DNA of 34,301 bases from Lachnospiraceae bacterium (GCA_018384375.1 JAHAYJ010000045.1:1-34301); one strand, 5' to 3'; positions 14,994 through 23,505 are shown, counted from the stretch's first letter. Made by a program: numbers and translations. Notes: generated by a model not told the origin, from the sequence alone.

Positions 14994-16806
14994 TTTCCCC
15001 TCCCAAAGATTCCTTCCTGTCCGGGATATGAATGGACATGGTGGTATATTTCCCTTCTACACTGTCTATGGTAATGCCATAGCTTTCCCCAAATTCATAT
15101 TGGAGTCTTTTATGTACATTGCTGACACCGATTTCCTTAAAGAAATCTCTGCCGGTATCTTCACTGTTTAACAGTACCTGAGCAGCTTTTTCTTTAGACA
15201 TACCGATGCCGTTATCTGTTATGTCGATACAGATATCAGTTGTCTGTACTTTATTTTCATGCTTTATATGAATCGTGATGTCTCCTGCACAGCCTTTGGG
15301 TTCAATACCATGAAATATGGCATTTTCCACAAGTGGCTGCAGGGTAAATTTTACAATTTGGCTGTCATACAAAAGCTCATCATCTACAAGAATATTTAGG
15401 GTTATTGTTCCGCCGTAGCGGTATTTTTGGATCGTGAAATAATCTGTGACCAGTGCAAGCTCTTCCCGAATACTGACAAGAAGGCTGGTTCCCTTTGAGA
15501 TGCTTCTTAAAAGACGGGAGAGTGCTGTGGTCATCTCACTGATTCCCTCGGCGCCCTGAATGGAAGCCATCCATTTAATGGAATTTAAGGTGTTGTACAA
15601 AAAGTGAGGATTGATCTGGCTTTGCAGCATTTTATATTCCAGGTCTCTCTTCAGCTTCTCATCCTCTATTTTTTTATCCATAAGAAGAAGTACATTTTCT
15701 GATAAATCATTGATACCCTTTCCGATATCACCAAGCTCATGATCCCATTCTATGGACAAATCCCTGCTGAAATCACCGCCGGAGATTTTTACCATCTTAT
15801 CACGGATTTTCTGTACCGGAACATTGATCATTCTGTTCAGGATCATCATAAGAGCAATCCCGATGCCGAGGATGGCAACCAGTGTAACGGCGAGTATCAA
15901 AAAGAAAAGAGCCAACTGGTTGAAAAGCTCGGAATGGGAAATGCTCTGGCTGATATAACAGTCCTTCATGTTAAGAGGAGACGTTACCAGAATACTGTTG
16001 CTTCCGTCATCCCATTTCACCTTGCAGATGGAAATATCATCTGTCACGGCAGAAGAATTCATATCCTGAAGAATTTCATAGCCATGATCATATTCCTGTA
16101 TGGTACCGTTCTCGTATATATATTGATGTCCGCCAATGGTCAGGTACAGGGAGCTGTCTTCGGCAATGTTATAGTGCTTTAAAGGATCAGTAAAAAGGTT
16201 ACAGGAAACTTCTAAAAAGAGATAGCCTCCCTGTATGGAATTGTATTGGTAGGTGATCGGTCGTATAATAGGAAGAATCATACGTCCTTTCCTGTAAAAG
16301 GGATCCTTAATAAAACCTGTGGAAAAGTTGTAGGCGCTATCATTGACTAAAGTTTCAAAATAGGGCAGCTCCGGAATTTCTTTGGCAAGGTCCGCAGTGG
16401 AGGAATAGGAGGTATCAACGACCTGAAGAAAACGGTCGTTACTGATAATGGCAAGCCTGGGCATGTAGGAGCTTGATGGGTTATTTCCGTGCTCCTCAAA
16501 AATTCTGTCATAGGTTGATACCGACAGAACAGGATCCTGGTCAGGTGCATGATCCAGATAAGAAGCAACACTGGCATTGGTCTGACAGAAGCGGACCATC
16601 TGATAGACGTCAGAAATACTTTCATTAATGGTATCTGTCAATAATTGCAGATTGGTTTCCGTGGACTGAATCAGACTGTGCTGAAGAAAATTCTGAAAGA
16701 TGAAATAACTCACACAGCTGATGATCATACACATACCTAAAATACAGGATAAGGTGATTATCAGGATTCGTCTTTGTATTTTATTGGAATGATTGGTTTT
16801 TCTCAT
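14986..16806 (-). CDS. membrane sensor histidine kinase (YesM-like)
   Basis: A 606-residue kinase. One span near residues 13-37, an extracytoplasmic Cache-like sensing region to about 292, a second span about 293-320, HAMP (about 320-375), a His_kinase domain with His401 in LQSQINPHFLYNTLNSIKWM, and a HATPase domain with the N-box LVENAIFHGIEPKG and G-box DITDNGIGMS. The HFLYN form is characteristic of the YesM/LytS type. It probably senses an extracellular sugar or a sugar-loaded binding protein and phosphorylates the neighbouring regulator. First gene of the kinase-regulator-lyase operon. Confidence 0.95.
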   Translation of the reverse strand: MRKTNHSNKIQRRILIITLSCILGMCMIISCVSYFIFQNFLQHSLIQSTETNLQLLTDTINESISDVYQMVRFCQTNASVASYLDHAPDQDPVLSVSTYDRIFEEHGNNPSSSYMPRLAIISNDRFLQVVDTSYSSTADLAKEIPELPYFETLVNDSAYNFSTGFIKDPFYRKGRMILPIIRPITYQYNSIQGGYLFLEVSCNLFTDPLKHYNIAEDSSLYLTIGGHQYIYENGTIQEYDHGYEILQDMNSSAVTDDISICKVKWDDGSNSILVTSPLNMKDCYISQSISHSELFNQLALFFLILAVTLVAILGIGIALMMILNRMINVPVQKIRDKMVKISGGDFSRDLSIEWDHELGDIGKGINDLSENVLLLMDKKIEDEKLKRDLEYKMLQSQINPHFLYNTLNSIKWMASIQGAEGISEMTTALSRLLRSISKGTSLLVSIREELALVTDYFTIQKYRYGGTITLNILVDDELLYDSQIVKFTLQPLVENAIFHGIEPKGCAGDITIHIKHENKVQTTDICIDITDNGIGMSKEKAAQVLLNSEDTGRDFFKEIGVSNVHKRLQYEFGESYGITIDSVEGKYTTMSIHIPDRKESLGGENV

Positions 16807-16829
16807 AATATGGTATCCCGTGAACTGTA

Positions 16830-16865
16830 TTTTCTACTTTGAAGTATATCATATTTAGTAGAAAA
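16830..16865 (-). promoter_or_regulatory. promoter and inverted repeat of the kinase operon
   Basis: On the minus strand TGATATACT (hexamer 16848-16843) is an extended -10, with CTGCCA 17 bases upstream as a weak -35. TTTTCTACT (16830-16838) and AGTAGAAAA (16857-16865) form a perfect 9-bp inverted repeat with an 18-base centre that encloses the -10, a good place for a repressor or autoregulator to bind. Confidence 0.5.
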
Positions 16866-16893
16866 TGGCAGGAAATAAGGTAATGTGCCAAAA

Positions 16894-16922
16894 ATATTAC
16901 ATGAAAATGAGAAAAATTACAT
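16894..16922. promoter_or_regulatory. direct repeats, candidate AraC-type binding sites
   Basis: TTACAT appears at 16897-16902 and 16917-16922, exactly 20 bases apart, each preceded by an A-rich run. Spacing of about two helical turns between direct repeats is usual for AraC-type regulators. They lie between the kinase operon and the ABC operon. Assignment to the YesN-like protein is inference. The remainder of this 273-base gap is AT-rich, and I see no convincing -35/-10 pair for the ABC operon. Confidence 0.35.
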
Positions 16923-17079
16923 TTCCGGAAAGCAGTTACAAAATGAAAAAAGCAAAAAAGGAAAAAATTGTAAATGAAATAAGAATTTTTTCCATGTAAA
17001 GAAAGAGAGGATATCTTTATACTTTAAGCATAATCACTTGGGACTTTGTAGTCCGCGATAAAAATCAGGAGGATATCGT

Positions 17080-18459
17080 ATGAAAAAGAAATTATTAAGC
17101 GTTTTGCTCTCAACAGCAATGGTAGCTTCTCTATTGGCAGGTTGCGGAAATAAGGAAGCAGCAGTACAGGAGGAGCCCGCACAGGAGACAAAAGCAGAAG
17201 AAGCAGCACCTGAAAAGGAAGAGGCACCTCAGGAAGAAGCAAAGGCAGAAGAGGCAGCAGAACCGGTTACCTTAAAATGGGCGATCTGGGATCAGGAAAC
17301 AACTGCTTACTGGCAGGACATTAAGGATGCCTATGAGGCATCACATGAGGGAGTTACCATTGAAATGGTAGATCTTGGCTCTACAGATTACATGACAGTT
17401 CTTGCTACAGAGCTGTCCGGAGAGGGCTCTGATTTTGATGTTGTTACCATTAAGGATGTACCCGGCTATGCAACACTGGTTCAGAAAAATGCAATTCTTC
17501 CACTGGATGACTACATTTCAGCAGATGGTGTTGACTTAAGCAAATATGCAGGAGCAACCGATCAGGTAACAGTAGACGGAAGTCTCTATGAGCTTCCTTT
17601 CAGAAACGACTTCTGGGTTCTTTTCTATAATAAGGATTTATTTGATGCAGCAGGAGTTGCGTATCCTACCAACGATATGACCTTTGATGAATATGATGAC
17701 CTTGCAAGACAGATGACAGATACGACCTTCGGTTCTCAGGTGTATGGAGCACATTATCATACATGGAGAAGTGCGGTACAGTTATTTGGCGTACTGGATG
17801 GAAAGCATACTATTCTGGATGGAGAGTATTCCTTCTTTAAGCCTTATTATGAGATGGTATTAAATCAGGAAAAAGATGGTGTGTGCAGAACCTATACAGA
17901 TTTAAAGACAGAAGGATTACATTACTCAGCAGCATTTTCCGGTGGTGACGTTGCTATGCTGAATATGGGTTCCTGGTTCATTGCAACATTGATCAGCAAT
18001 ATTCAGAGCGGAGAATATGACGCAGATCTTTGCGGAAACTGGGGTATTGTTAAGTATCCTCACGCAGAAGGCGTAGAACCCGGTTCAACACTTGGTACTA
18101 TCACAGGTCTTTCTGTTACAAGTGCTTCTGATACACCTGATGCAGCATGGGAATTTGTTAAATGGGTAAGCGGAGAAGAAGGTGCAGCAGTTATGGCATC
18201 CAGCGGAAACTTCCCGGCAATTATGACTGAGGAAGCAATGAACCTGATTACAGGACTTGAAGGATTCCCTACAGATGATGCCAGCAAGGAAGCATTAAAT
18301 GTTTCCAACTTGTATCTGGAAGTGCCTTATGCACCGAATGTATCAGAAATCAATTCCGTACTTGATTCTTATCATGGAAGTATCATGACAGGCGAAATGA
18401 CCATTGATGAGGGCATTCAGGCTATGAATGATGAGGTTTCCAAAATTCTGGCACAATAA
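17080..18459 (+). CDS. ABC sugar transporter substrate-binding lipoprotein
   Basis: A 459-residue family 1 extracellular solute-binding protein. The signal peptide ends in the lipobox LLAGC with Cys22. A low-complexity Ala/Glu/Pro/Lys linker follows (residues about 24-62), then the periplasmic-binding fold beginning VTLKWAIWDQ; FDVVTIKDVPGY and LPFRNDFWVLFYNKDLFDAAGV are typical of the family. It binds a sugar or oligosaccharide outside the cell for two membrane permeases encoded next. GGAGGATATCGT precedes the ATG. The divergent two-component and lyase operon suggests a glycan-derived ligand. A hairpin follows the gene, consistent with higher expression of the binding protein than of the permeases. 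Confidence 0.95.
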   Translation: MKKKLLSVLLSTAMVASLLAGCGNKEAAVQEEPAQETKAEEAAPEKEEAPQEEAKAEEAAEPVTLKWAIWDQETTAYWQDIKDAYEASHEGVTIEMVDLGSTDYMTVLATELSGEGSDFDVVTIKDVPGYATLVQKNAILPLDDYISADGVDLSKYAGATDQVTVDGSLYELPFRNDFWVLFYNKDLFDAAGVAYPTNDMTFDEYDDLARQMTDTTFGSQVYGAHYHTWRSAVQLFGVLDGKHTILDGEYSFFKPYYEMVLNQEKDGVCRTYTDLKTEGLHYSAAFSGGDVAMLNMGSWFIATLISNIQSGEYDADLCGNWGIVKYPHAEGVEPGSTLGTITGLSVTSASDTPDAAWEFVKWVSGEEGAAVMASSGNFPAIMTEEAMNLITGLEGFPTDDASKEALNVSNLYLEVPYAPNVSEINSVLDSYHGSIMTGEMTIDEGIQAMNDEVSKILAQ

Positions 18460-18470
18460 GCAGATGAAAG

Positions 18471-18506
18471 AAGGGACCGTAACAAAAATTGCGGTCCCTT
18501 AATTTT
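18471..18506 (+). terminator. intra-operon hairpin after the binding-protein gene
   Basis: AAGGGACCG (18471-18479) pairs with CGGTCCCTT (18492-18500) around a 12-base loop, followed by AATTTTT. It lies between the binding-protein gene and the first permease, where partial termination or mRNA 3'-end protection is common in such operons. Confidence 0.7.
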
Positions 18507-18527
18507 TGCAGAAAGGAGATTATTCCT

Positions 18528-19451
18528 ATGTCAAAAACAAAAACGAAATCCGGAAGCTTTTTAAGCCGTGAGACAAAGAGGAATCTGATTGCCTATTCAT
18601 TTATTGCGCCTAACTTTATAGGATTTTGTGTATTTACGCTGATTCCTATTATTTTTGCATTTGCGCTGGCATTTATGAAATGGGATGGAAGCAATCCCAT
18701 ACAGTGGGCGGGCTTTAGTAATTTTACCCGACTGACGGATGATATTTTCTTTAAAGCAGCACTAAAAAATACGATTATTTATTGTTTGGGAACGGTTCCC
18801 CTCACGATGATCGCTTCCCTGGCGCTTGCAATCGTGCTGAACCAGAAGGTAAAGGGAAGAGGAATCTTCAGAACACTTTCCTTTTTTCCTTATGTAGCAT
18901 CCTTGGTTGCAATTACCTCTGTATGGAAGATGCTGTTTCACCCTTCCAAGGGACCGGTAAATAATATATTATTCAATGTATTTCATGTACCACAGGAAAA
19001 TCTGCCACAATGGTTTTCAGGCGGGCTGGTGCTTTTTTCCATGATCCTGTTCAGTGTGTGGAAGTATATGGGTTATTATATGGTGATTTATCTGGCAGGA
19101 CTTCAGGGGATTTCTTCAGAACTCTATGAGGCAGCAGGGCTGGACGGAGCAAATACCTGGCAGAAATTCCGCTACATAACCTGGCCACAGCTCAGTTCAA
19201 CAACATTTTTTGTTGTTGTCATGCTGACCATTAACTGCTTCAAGGTATATGATATCGCAATTATGCTGGCAGGTGGAGGAAGCGGAGAGCTTACAACTTC
19301 TGCAACCGTTCTGGTCTATTACATATATCAAAAGGCATTTATTGACTGGGATTTGGGATATTCCAGTGCAGTAGCTATGGTTTTGTTCCTTCTGGTTCTG
19401 GTGGTTACAATTATTCAATTCAGAGGACAGGCAAAAAGAGATAAGGCATAA
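18528..19451 (+). CDS. ABC sugar transporter permease (MalF/UgpA type)
   Basis: A 307-residue membrane protein with six predicted spans. The cytoplasmic EAA loop, contact site for the ATPase, is LYEAAGLDGANTWQKFRYIT at about residues 198-217. The start is ATG 18528 after GAAAGGAGAT; the longer frame start at 18489 lies within the hairpin. The N-terminus, with IAYSFIAPNFIGFCVFTLIP, is typical of MalF-like subunits. It should pair with the MalG-type permease at 20292 to form the channel. Confidence 0.95.
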   Translation: MSKTKTKSGSFLSRETKRNLIAYSFIAPNFIGFCVFTLIPIIFAFALAFMKWDGSNPIQWAGFSNFTRLTDDIFFKAALKNTIIYCLGTVPLTMIASLALAIVLNQKVKGRGIFRTLSFFPYVASLVAITSVWKMLFHPSKGPVNNILFNVFHVPQENLPQWFSGGLVLFSMILFSVWKYMGYYMVIYLAGLQGISSELYEAAGLDGANTWQKFRYITWPQLSSTTFFVVVMLTINCFKVYDIAIMLAGGGSGELTTSATVLVYYIYQKAFIDWDLGYSSAVAMVLFLLVLVVTIIQFRGQAKRDKA

Positions 19452-19469
19452 ACCAAAAAGGAGCTTAAT

Positions 19470-20267
19470 ATGGCGGTTTTATCACTAAAGGTTTTGGATA
19501 GAAACGAAAATACGGTATGTGTAAAAAGCGGTGAAGATTTTGTGGATCTGGTTTGCGCAAGAACCTATGAGGAGGGGGACAAAATTGTTTTGGAATCCTC
19601 TGAAAAAAATATTCACCTTCACTGGCAGGTAGATGATGCATTGGGGAGTTCTTTTGTATATATTACAGATAATGTAACTTATGATATTCCGTTTGGGGAA
19701 AAGAGGATCAGTTATTCTCCGAAGGTGTTTATGGGAGACAAACATTATCTTTTTGCACAGACAGCCAGAAAGGATGAGGTGGAGGCTTATCGGAATCTGG
19801 CATTGAATCCGGCTGATCAGCACAAGGATGTTTCTTGTTTCCCGCATGCGACGGCAAATGTGGAGACCAGAGGAGAATCTGTATTTGCTGCAAAAAATGC
19901 GATAGACGGGGTCAGGGCAAACCTTTCACACGGAGAATGGCCCTATCAATCCTGGGGAATTAATATGCAGGATGATGCTGTGATGAAGGTTGATTTCGGA
20001 AGAAAAATCCGGACAGATAAGGTGGTGCTCTATACACGCTCTGATTTTCCGCATGACAACTGGTGGAAGAAGATCACACTGAAATTCTCGGACGGAAGTA
20101 GCCAGGACTTCTCTCTGGAAAAGAGCAGTCTTCCGCATATTCTGACTTTTCCGGAAAAAGAAATTGTCTGGGTGGAGCTTTGCAATCTGATAAAAGCAGA
20201 GGATCCGTCTCCTTTTCCGGCATTGAGCCAGATTGAGGTATATGGAACAGTTGTTACTGCCGGATAA
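19470..20267 (+). CDS. cytoplasmic discoidin-like (F5/8 type C) protein in the transporter operon
   Basis: A 265-residue protein without signal peptide or membrane span. Residues about 1-100 form a strand-rich region (LVCARTYEEGDKIVLESSEK). Residues about 105-262 resemble a galactose-binding-like domain: NLALNPADQH at the start, FAAKNAIDGV (the usual asparagine and aspartate site after the first strand), ESWGI-like QSWGINMQDD, VDFGRKIRTDKVVLYTRSD and the closing LSQIEVYGT. Such domains bind sugars and are normally secreted. A cytoplasmic version between two permease genes (18 bases after the first, 24 before the second, ribosome site AAGGAG) suggests a role in sensing or handling imported sugar. 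Function is unproven. Confidence 0.7.
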   Translation: MAVLSLKVLDRNENTVCVKSGEDFVDLVCARTYEEGDKIVLESSEKNIHLHWQVDDALGSSFVYITDNVTYDIPFGEKRISYSPKVFMGDKHYLFAQTARKDEVEAYRNLALNPADQHKDVSCFPHATANVETRGESVFAAKNAIDGVRANLSHGEWPYQSWGINMQDDAVMKVDFGRKIRTDKVVLYTRSDFPHDNWWKKITLKFSDGSSQDFSLEKSSLPHILTFPEKEIVWVELCNLIKAEDPSPFPALSQIEVYGTVVTAG

Positions 20268-20291
20268 AGAAAGAAGGAATGGAGGTACATT

Positions 20292-21131
20292 ATGAAATCA
20301 GCACATAAAAAGGCCGTTGCAGGTAAAATATGCGTATATATTATCTTAATATTGTTGGCGCTTGTTATGATCATTCCGTTTCTCTGGATGCTATCTGCGT
20401 CGATCAAAAGTGACCGGGAAGTATTTCAGATGAATCCGTTTGTATGGATTCCGGAAAATCCTAAATGGAGTAATTACAAAGAGATATGGACGAAGATTCC
20501 GTTTGCCACATTTGTGGGAAATACGGTATATCTGACAATCGTTGTTACAGCGTTACAGCTTTTGACCAGCAGCTTTGCGGCATATTCCTTTGCTAAGCTG
20601 GAGTTCAAACATAAAAATGGATTATTTCTGGCATACATAGCAACGATTGCCATGCCATGGCAGGTATACATGGTTCCACAGTTTATTATGATGCGAAAGA
20701 TGGGTCTTAATGATAAGCTTCTGGCAATCATCTGTCTTCAGGCATTTTCCGCATTCGGTGTATTTATGATGAAGCAGTTTTATGAGGGAATACCGGATGA
20801 CCTTTGTGAGGCGGCCAGAATCGACGGAATGAGTGAATACAGAATCTATGCTAAAATCATGCTTCCGTTGTCAAAACCTGCGCTTTCCACATTGACTATT
20901 TTTACATTTGTGACGACCTGGAATGATTATCTCGGACCGTTAATCTATCTGAAATCGCAGGAAAAGAAGACCATACAGTTGGGACTGAAAATGTTCATCA
21001 GTCAGTATTCCTCCGACTATGGATTGATTATGGCAGGGTCGGTACTGTCACTGATACCGGTGCTTTTGATGTTCCTGTTTTTACAAAAATACTTTGTGGA
21101 GGGTGTTGCTTCCACAGGGCTAAAGGGCTAA
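20292..21131 (+). CDS. ABC sugar transporter permease (MalG/UgpE type)
   Basis: A 279-residue permease with six predicted spans. The EAA loop is DDLCEAARIDGMSEYRIYAK at about residues 169-188, and the C-terminus YFVEGVASTGLKG is a MalG-type signature. Ribosome site GGAGGTACATT precedes the ATG. Last gene of the operon; the hairpin at 21145-21185 ends it. No nucleotide-binding subunit is encoded in the window. Confidence 0.96.
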   Translation: MKSAHKKAVAGKICVYIILILLALVMIIPFLWMLSASIKSDREVFQMNPFVWIPENPKWSNYKEIWTKIPFATFVGNTVYLTIVVTALQLLTSSFAAYSFAKLEFKHKNGLFLAYIATIAMPWQVYMVPQFIMMRKMGLNDKLLAIICLQAFSAFGVFMMKQFYEGIPDDLCEAARIDGMSEYRIYAKIMLPLSKPALSTLTIFTFVTTWNDYLGPLIYLKSQEKKTIQLGLKMFISQYSSDYGLIMAGSVLSLIPVLLMFLFLQKYFVEGVASTGLKG

Positions 21132-21134
21132 GAC

Positions 21135-21163
21135 TTGACAAGAGAAAGGCTAATTTATACAAT
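21135..21163 (+). promoter_or_regulatory. sigma-A promoter embedded in the upstream terminator
   Basis: TTGACA (21135-21140), 17 bases, TACAAT (21158-21163): close to consensus. The -10 lies in the left arm and loop of the terminator hairpin, so the start near 21170 lies in the right arm and the new transcript would lack half of the hairpin. It would drive the DUF436 gene. Confidence 0.7.
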
Positions 21164-21185
21164 TTAGTATAAATTGGCCTTTTTA
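21145..21185 (+). terminator. terminator of the ABC operon
   Basis: AAAGGCTAATTTATAC (21145-21160) pairs with GTATAAATTGGCCTTT (21167-21182), with one mismatched or wobble position, around a 6-base loop; a T-run closes it. Both strands end in T-rich sequence. Confidence 0.85.
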
Positions 21186-21226
21186 TATGTATCCTTTTTA
21201 CTATAAAAAGCAGAAAGGCATCAATT

Positions 21227-21790
21227 ATGGAAAAAACATTTTTAGAAGAAATAAAAAAAGAAGCAGGAAGGGCAACAGAAGAGCTGCTTGAGAGAGCGCA
21301 TTTGGAAAAAGGCGATATTCTGGTAGTAGGCTGTTCTTCCAGTGAGGTGACCGGTGAGAGAATCGGTACCTCATCCAGCCTGGAAACTGCACAAGCGGTA
21401 TTTGAGGGAATTTATGAAGTAGTACAGAAGAGCGGTTTATATCTGGCTGCACAGTGCTGTGAACATTTAAACCGTGCAATTATTGTTGAAAAAGAAATTG
21501 CGAGAAGGGAGCGGTTACCAATTGTAAATGTGATTCCGCAGCCGAAAGCCGGTGGTTCCTTTGGAACAACGGCTTATGCCAGATTTTCGCAGCCTGTAGC
21601 AGTGGAGCATATCAAGGCCCAGGCCGGAATGGACATCGGAGATACCTTGATTGGTATGCATCTTCAGGATGTGGCTGTACCGGTACGAATTGAAACAAAG
21701 CAGATCGGGCAGGCACATTTAGTCTGTGCGAGAACGCGATCGAAATTCATTGGAGGAGAAAGAGCCGTTTACGATAAAGAAAAATTGTAA
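21227..21790 (+). CDS. DUF436 / UPF0340 protein (YwlG-like, TIGR01440)
   Basis: A 187-residue soluble protein. Conserved family features: GDILVVGCSSSEVTGERIGT near residue 30, CCEHLNRAIIVE near 78, and IPQPKAGGSFGTTAYAR near 102, ending DVAVPVRIETKQIG. Length matches the family (about 180). Its molecular function is not established. It is preceded by its own promoter within the upstream terminator and followed by a separate promoter for pgi, so it seems to be a single-gene unit. Confidence 0.92.
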   Translation: MEKTFLEEIKKEAGRATEELLERAHLEKGDILVVGCSSSEVTGERIGTSSSLETAQAVFEGIYEVVQKSGLYLAAQCCEHLNRAIIVEKEIARRERLPIVNVIPQPKAGGSFGTTAYARFSQPVAVEHIKAQAGMDIGDTLIGMHLQDVAVPVRIETKQIGQAHLVCARTRSKFIGGERAVYDKEKL

Positions 21791-21815
21791 GTGTCGCTAT
21801 ATTTTAGCAAAATTC

Positions 21816-21844
21816 TTGAAAAACCAATATTCATTTGTTACACT
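21816..21844 (+). promoter_or_regulatory. sigma-A promoter of pgi
   Basis: TTGAAA (21816-21821), 17 bases, TACACT (21839-21844), with an extended TG one base before the -10. The implied start site near 21851 lies after the earliest in-frame start, which supports ATG 21910 for pgi. Confidence 0.7.
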
Positions 21845-21909
21845 TAGGTTTAGCTGTGGAAAATGAAAAGGAATTATTTAAATTATTTTATAAAGAAGGA
21901 GTGAATATT

Positions 21910-23256
21910 ATGAACAAAGTTACATTTGACTACTCCAAGGCAGCGCCCTTCATTAAAGACCACGAAGTTGAGTCCATGAAGAAGCTTGCACTGGATGCGA
22001 AGGATTTACTGGTTTCCAAGACCGGAGCAGGAAATGATTTCTTAGGCTGGATCGATCTTCCTGTTAACTATGATAAGGAAGAGTTTGCCAGAATCAAAAA
22101 GGCTGCACAGAAGATCCAGAGTGATTCCGAGGTATTGCTTGTAATCGGTATCGGCGGTTCCTATCTCGGAGCAAGAGCTGCTATTGAATTCTTGAGACAC
22201 AGCTTTTATAACACCGTAAGTAAGGAGATCAGGAAGACACCTGAGATTTATTTTGTAGGTAATTCTATTAGTTCTACTTATATTAAGCATCTGATGGATG
22301 TAATCGGAGACAGAGATTTTTCGATCAATATGATCAGTAAGTCCGGTACGACCACAGAGCCTGCCATTGCATTCCGTGTGTTCAAGGAATTGATGGAAAA
22401 GAAATACGGCAAGGCTGAAGCAGCAAAGAGGATTTATGCTACAACCGACAAGGCGAGAGGGTCTCTTAAGAATCTTGCAACCGAAGAAGGCTATGAAAGC
22501 TTTGTTGTTCCTGATGATGTAGGTGGACGATTCTCTGTACTTACTGCAGTCGGACTTCTCCCCATTGCTGTAAGCGGTGCAGACATTGACAAATTGATGG
22601 AAGGCGCACAGGCAGGGCGTAAGGCAGCACTTGAGAATGCATTTGAGGATAATGATGCAGTGAAGTATGCAGCTTTACGTAATATCCTTTTAAGAAAGGG
22701 CAAGCAGATCGAAATACTTGCAAATTATGAGCCCAGTGTTCATTATGTTTCTGAATGGTGGAAGCAGCTTTATGGTGAGAGTGAGGGTAAGGATCAGAAG
22801 GGTATTTTCCCGGCAAGCGTAGATCTTACAACAGACTTACATTCTATGGGACAATTCATTCAGGATGGTTCCAGAAATCTGTTTGAAACGGTAATTAATA
22901 TTGAAACAAGCAGGGAAGAAATTATTTTGCAGGAAGAACCGGTAGATCTGGATGGTCTGAACTATCTGGCTGGAAAGAGCGTTGACTTTGTAAATAAGAG
23001 TGCGATGAACGGAACGATTCTTGCACACACTGACGGACAGGTTCCAAACTTTATGATCACTGTTCCGGAAGTGAATGAATATTACCTGGGCCAGCTCTTT
23101 TACTTCTTTGAATTTGCCTGCGGTGTCAGTGGATACCTGCTTGGTGTAAATCCTTTCAACCAGCCGGGCGTTGAGAGCTACAAGAAGAATATGTTTGCTC
23201 TTCTTGGGAAACCCGGTTATGAGGCACAGAGAGAGGAATTGCTGAAGAGATTATAA
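21910..23256 (+). CDS. pgi: glucose-6-phosphate isomerase
   Basis: A 448-residue enzyme interconverting glucose 6-phosphate and fructose 6-phosphate in glycolysis. Visible motifs: [18 protein letters not shown] near residue 80, the SIS-fold phosphate site [16 protein letters not shown] near 142, [15 protein letters not shown] near 205, and the catalytic Glu in the region [11 protein letters not shown] near 290. The C-terminal part, [21 protein letters not shown], holds the conserved Gln-Pro-Gly-Val and active-site Lys. The start at ATG 21910 follows AAGAAGGAG and gives the usual length of the Firmicute type. Own promoter and terminator: monocistronic. Confidence 0.98.
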   Translation: MNKVTFDYSKAAPFIKDHEVESMKKLALDAKDLLVSKTGAGNDFLGWIDLPVNYDKEEFARIKKAAQKIQSDSEVLLVIGIGGSYLGARAAIEFLRHSFYNTVSKEIRKTPEIYFVGNSISSTYIKHLMDVIGDRDFSINMISKSGTTTEPAIAFRVFKELMEKKYGKAEAAKRIYATTDKARGSLKNLATEEGYESFVVPDDVGGRFSVLTAVGLLPIAVSGADIDKLMEGAQAGRKAALENAFEDNDAVKYAALRNILLRKGKQIEILANYEPSVHYVSEWWKQLYGESEGKDQKGIFPASVDLTTDLHSMGQFIQDGSRNLFETVINIETSREEIILQEEPVDLDGLNYLAGKSVDFVNKSAMNGTILAHTDGQVPNFMITVPEVNEYYLGQLFYFFEFACGVSGYLLGVNPFNQPGVESYKKNMFALLGKPGYEAQREELLKRL

Positions 23257-23282
23257 TACAGATAAAATAGAAAATTGGGAAT

Positions 23283-23336
23283 CCCGCTGCGAAGCTACTT
23301 AAAAATGCTTAAATGCTTAAACGCAGCGGGTTTTCT
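23283..23336 (+). terminator. terminator after pgi
   Basis: CCCGCTGCG (23283-23291) pairs with CGCAGCGGG (23322-23330), followed by TTTTCTTTCT. The 30-base loop holds the short direct repeat ATGCTTAA, twice. Confidence 0.85.
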
Positions 23337-23455
23337 TTCTGCATAAATAGTGCAGATTAGACAAAAAAGAACAAACAGACCCTTTATCACTGGTTATTTT
23401 CAATAAAATGTAATATACTTGGTTCAAACATGTTTTTATTGCTGGGAGGTGTAGA

Positions 23456-23497
23456 ATGAAAAGTTTTTTAAGAGCAAAAAAGACAAATCCAAAGTAA
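23456..23497 (+). other. broken first codons of the chemotaxis receptor, or a 13-aa leader ORF
   Basis: GGGAGGTG sits an ideal five bases before ATG 23456, but the frame stops after 13 codons (TAA 23495-23497). The receptor frame is open just past the ATG. Adding one base to the T6 run (23464-23469) or to the A4 run before it would give [18 protein letters not shown], continuous with the receptor. This looks like a one-base deletion in a homopolymer near the true start. A real leader peptide, with reinitiation at GTG 23506, is the alternative. Confidence 0.6.
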
Positions 23498-23505
23498 ATA
23501 ATGAT

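Noticed and set aside
15739-16182. 147-codon plus-strand frame inside the kinase gene
   Set aside because: Antisense to a complete, well-supported histidine kinase.
23380-23456. Flagellar sigma-28 promoter before the chemotaxis receptor
   Set aside because: No TAAA with GCCGATAA at about 15-base spacing was found; only a weak TATACT at 23414-23419 without a good -35.
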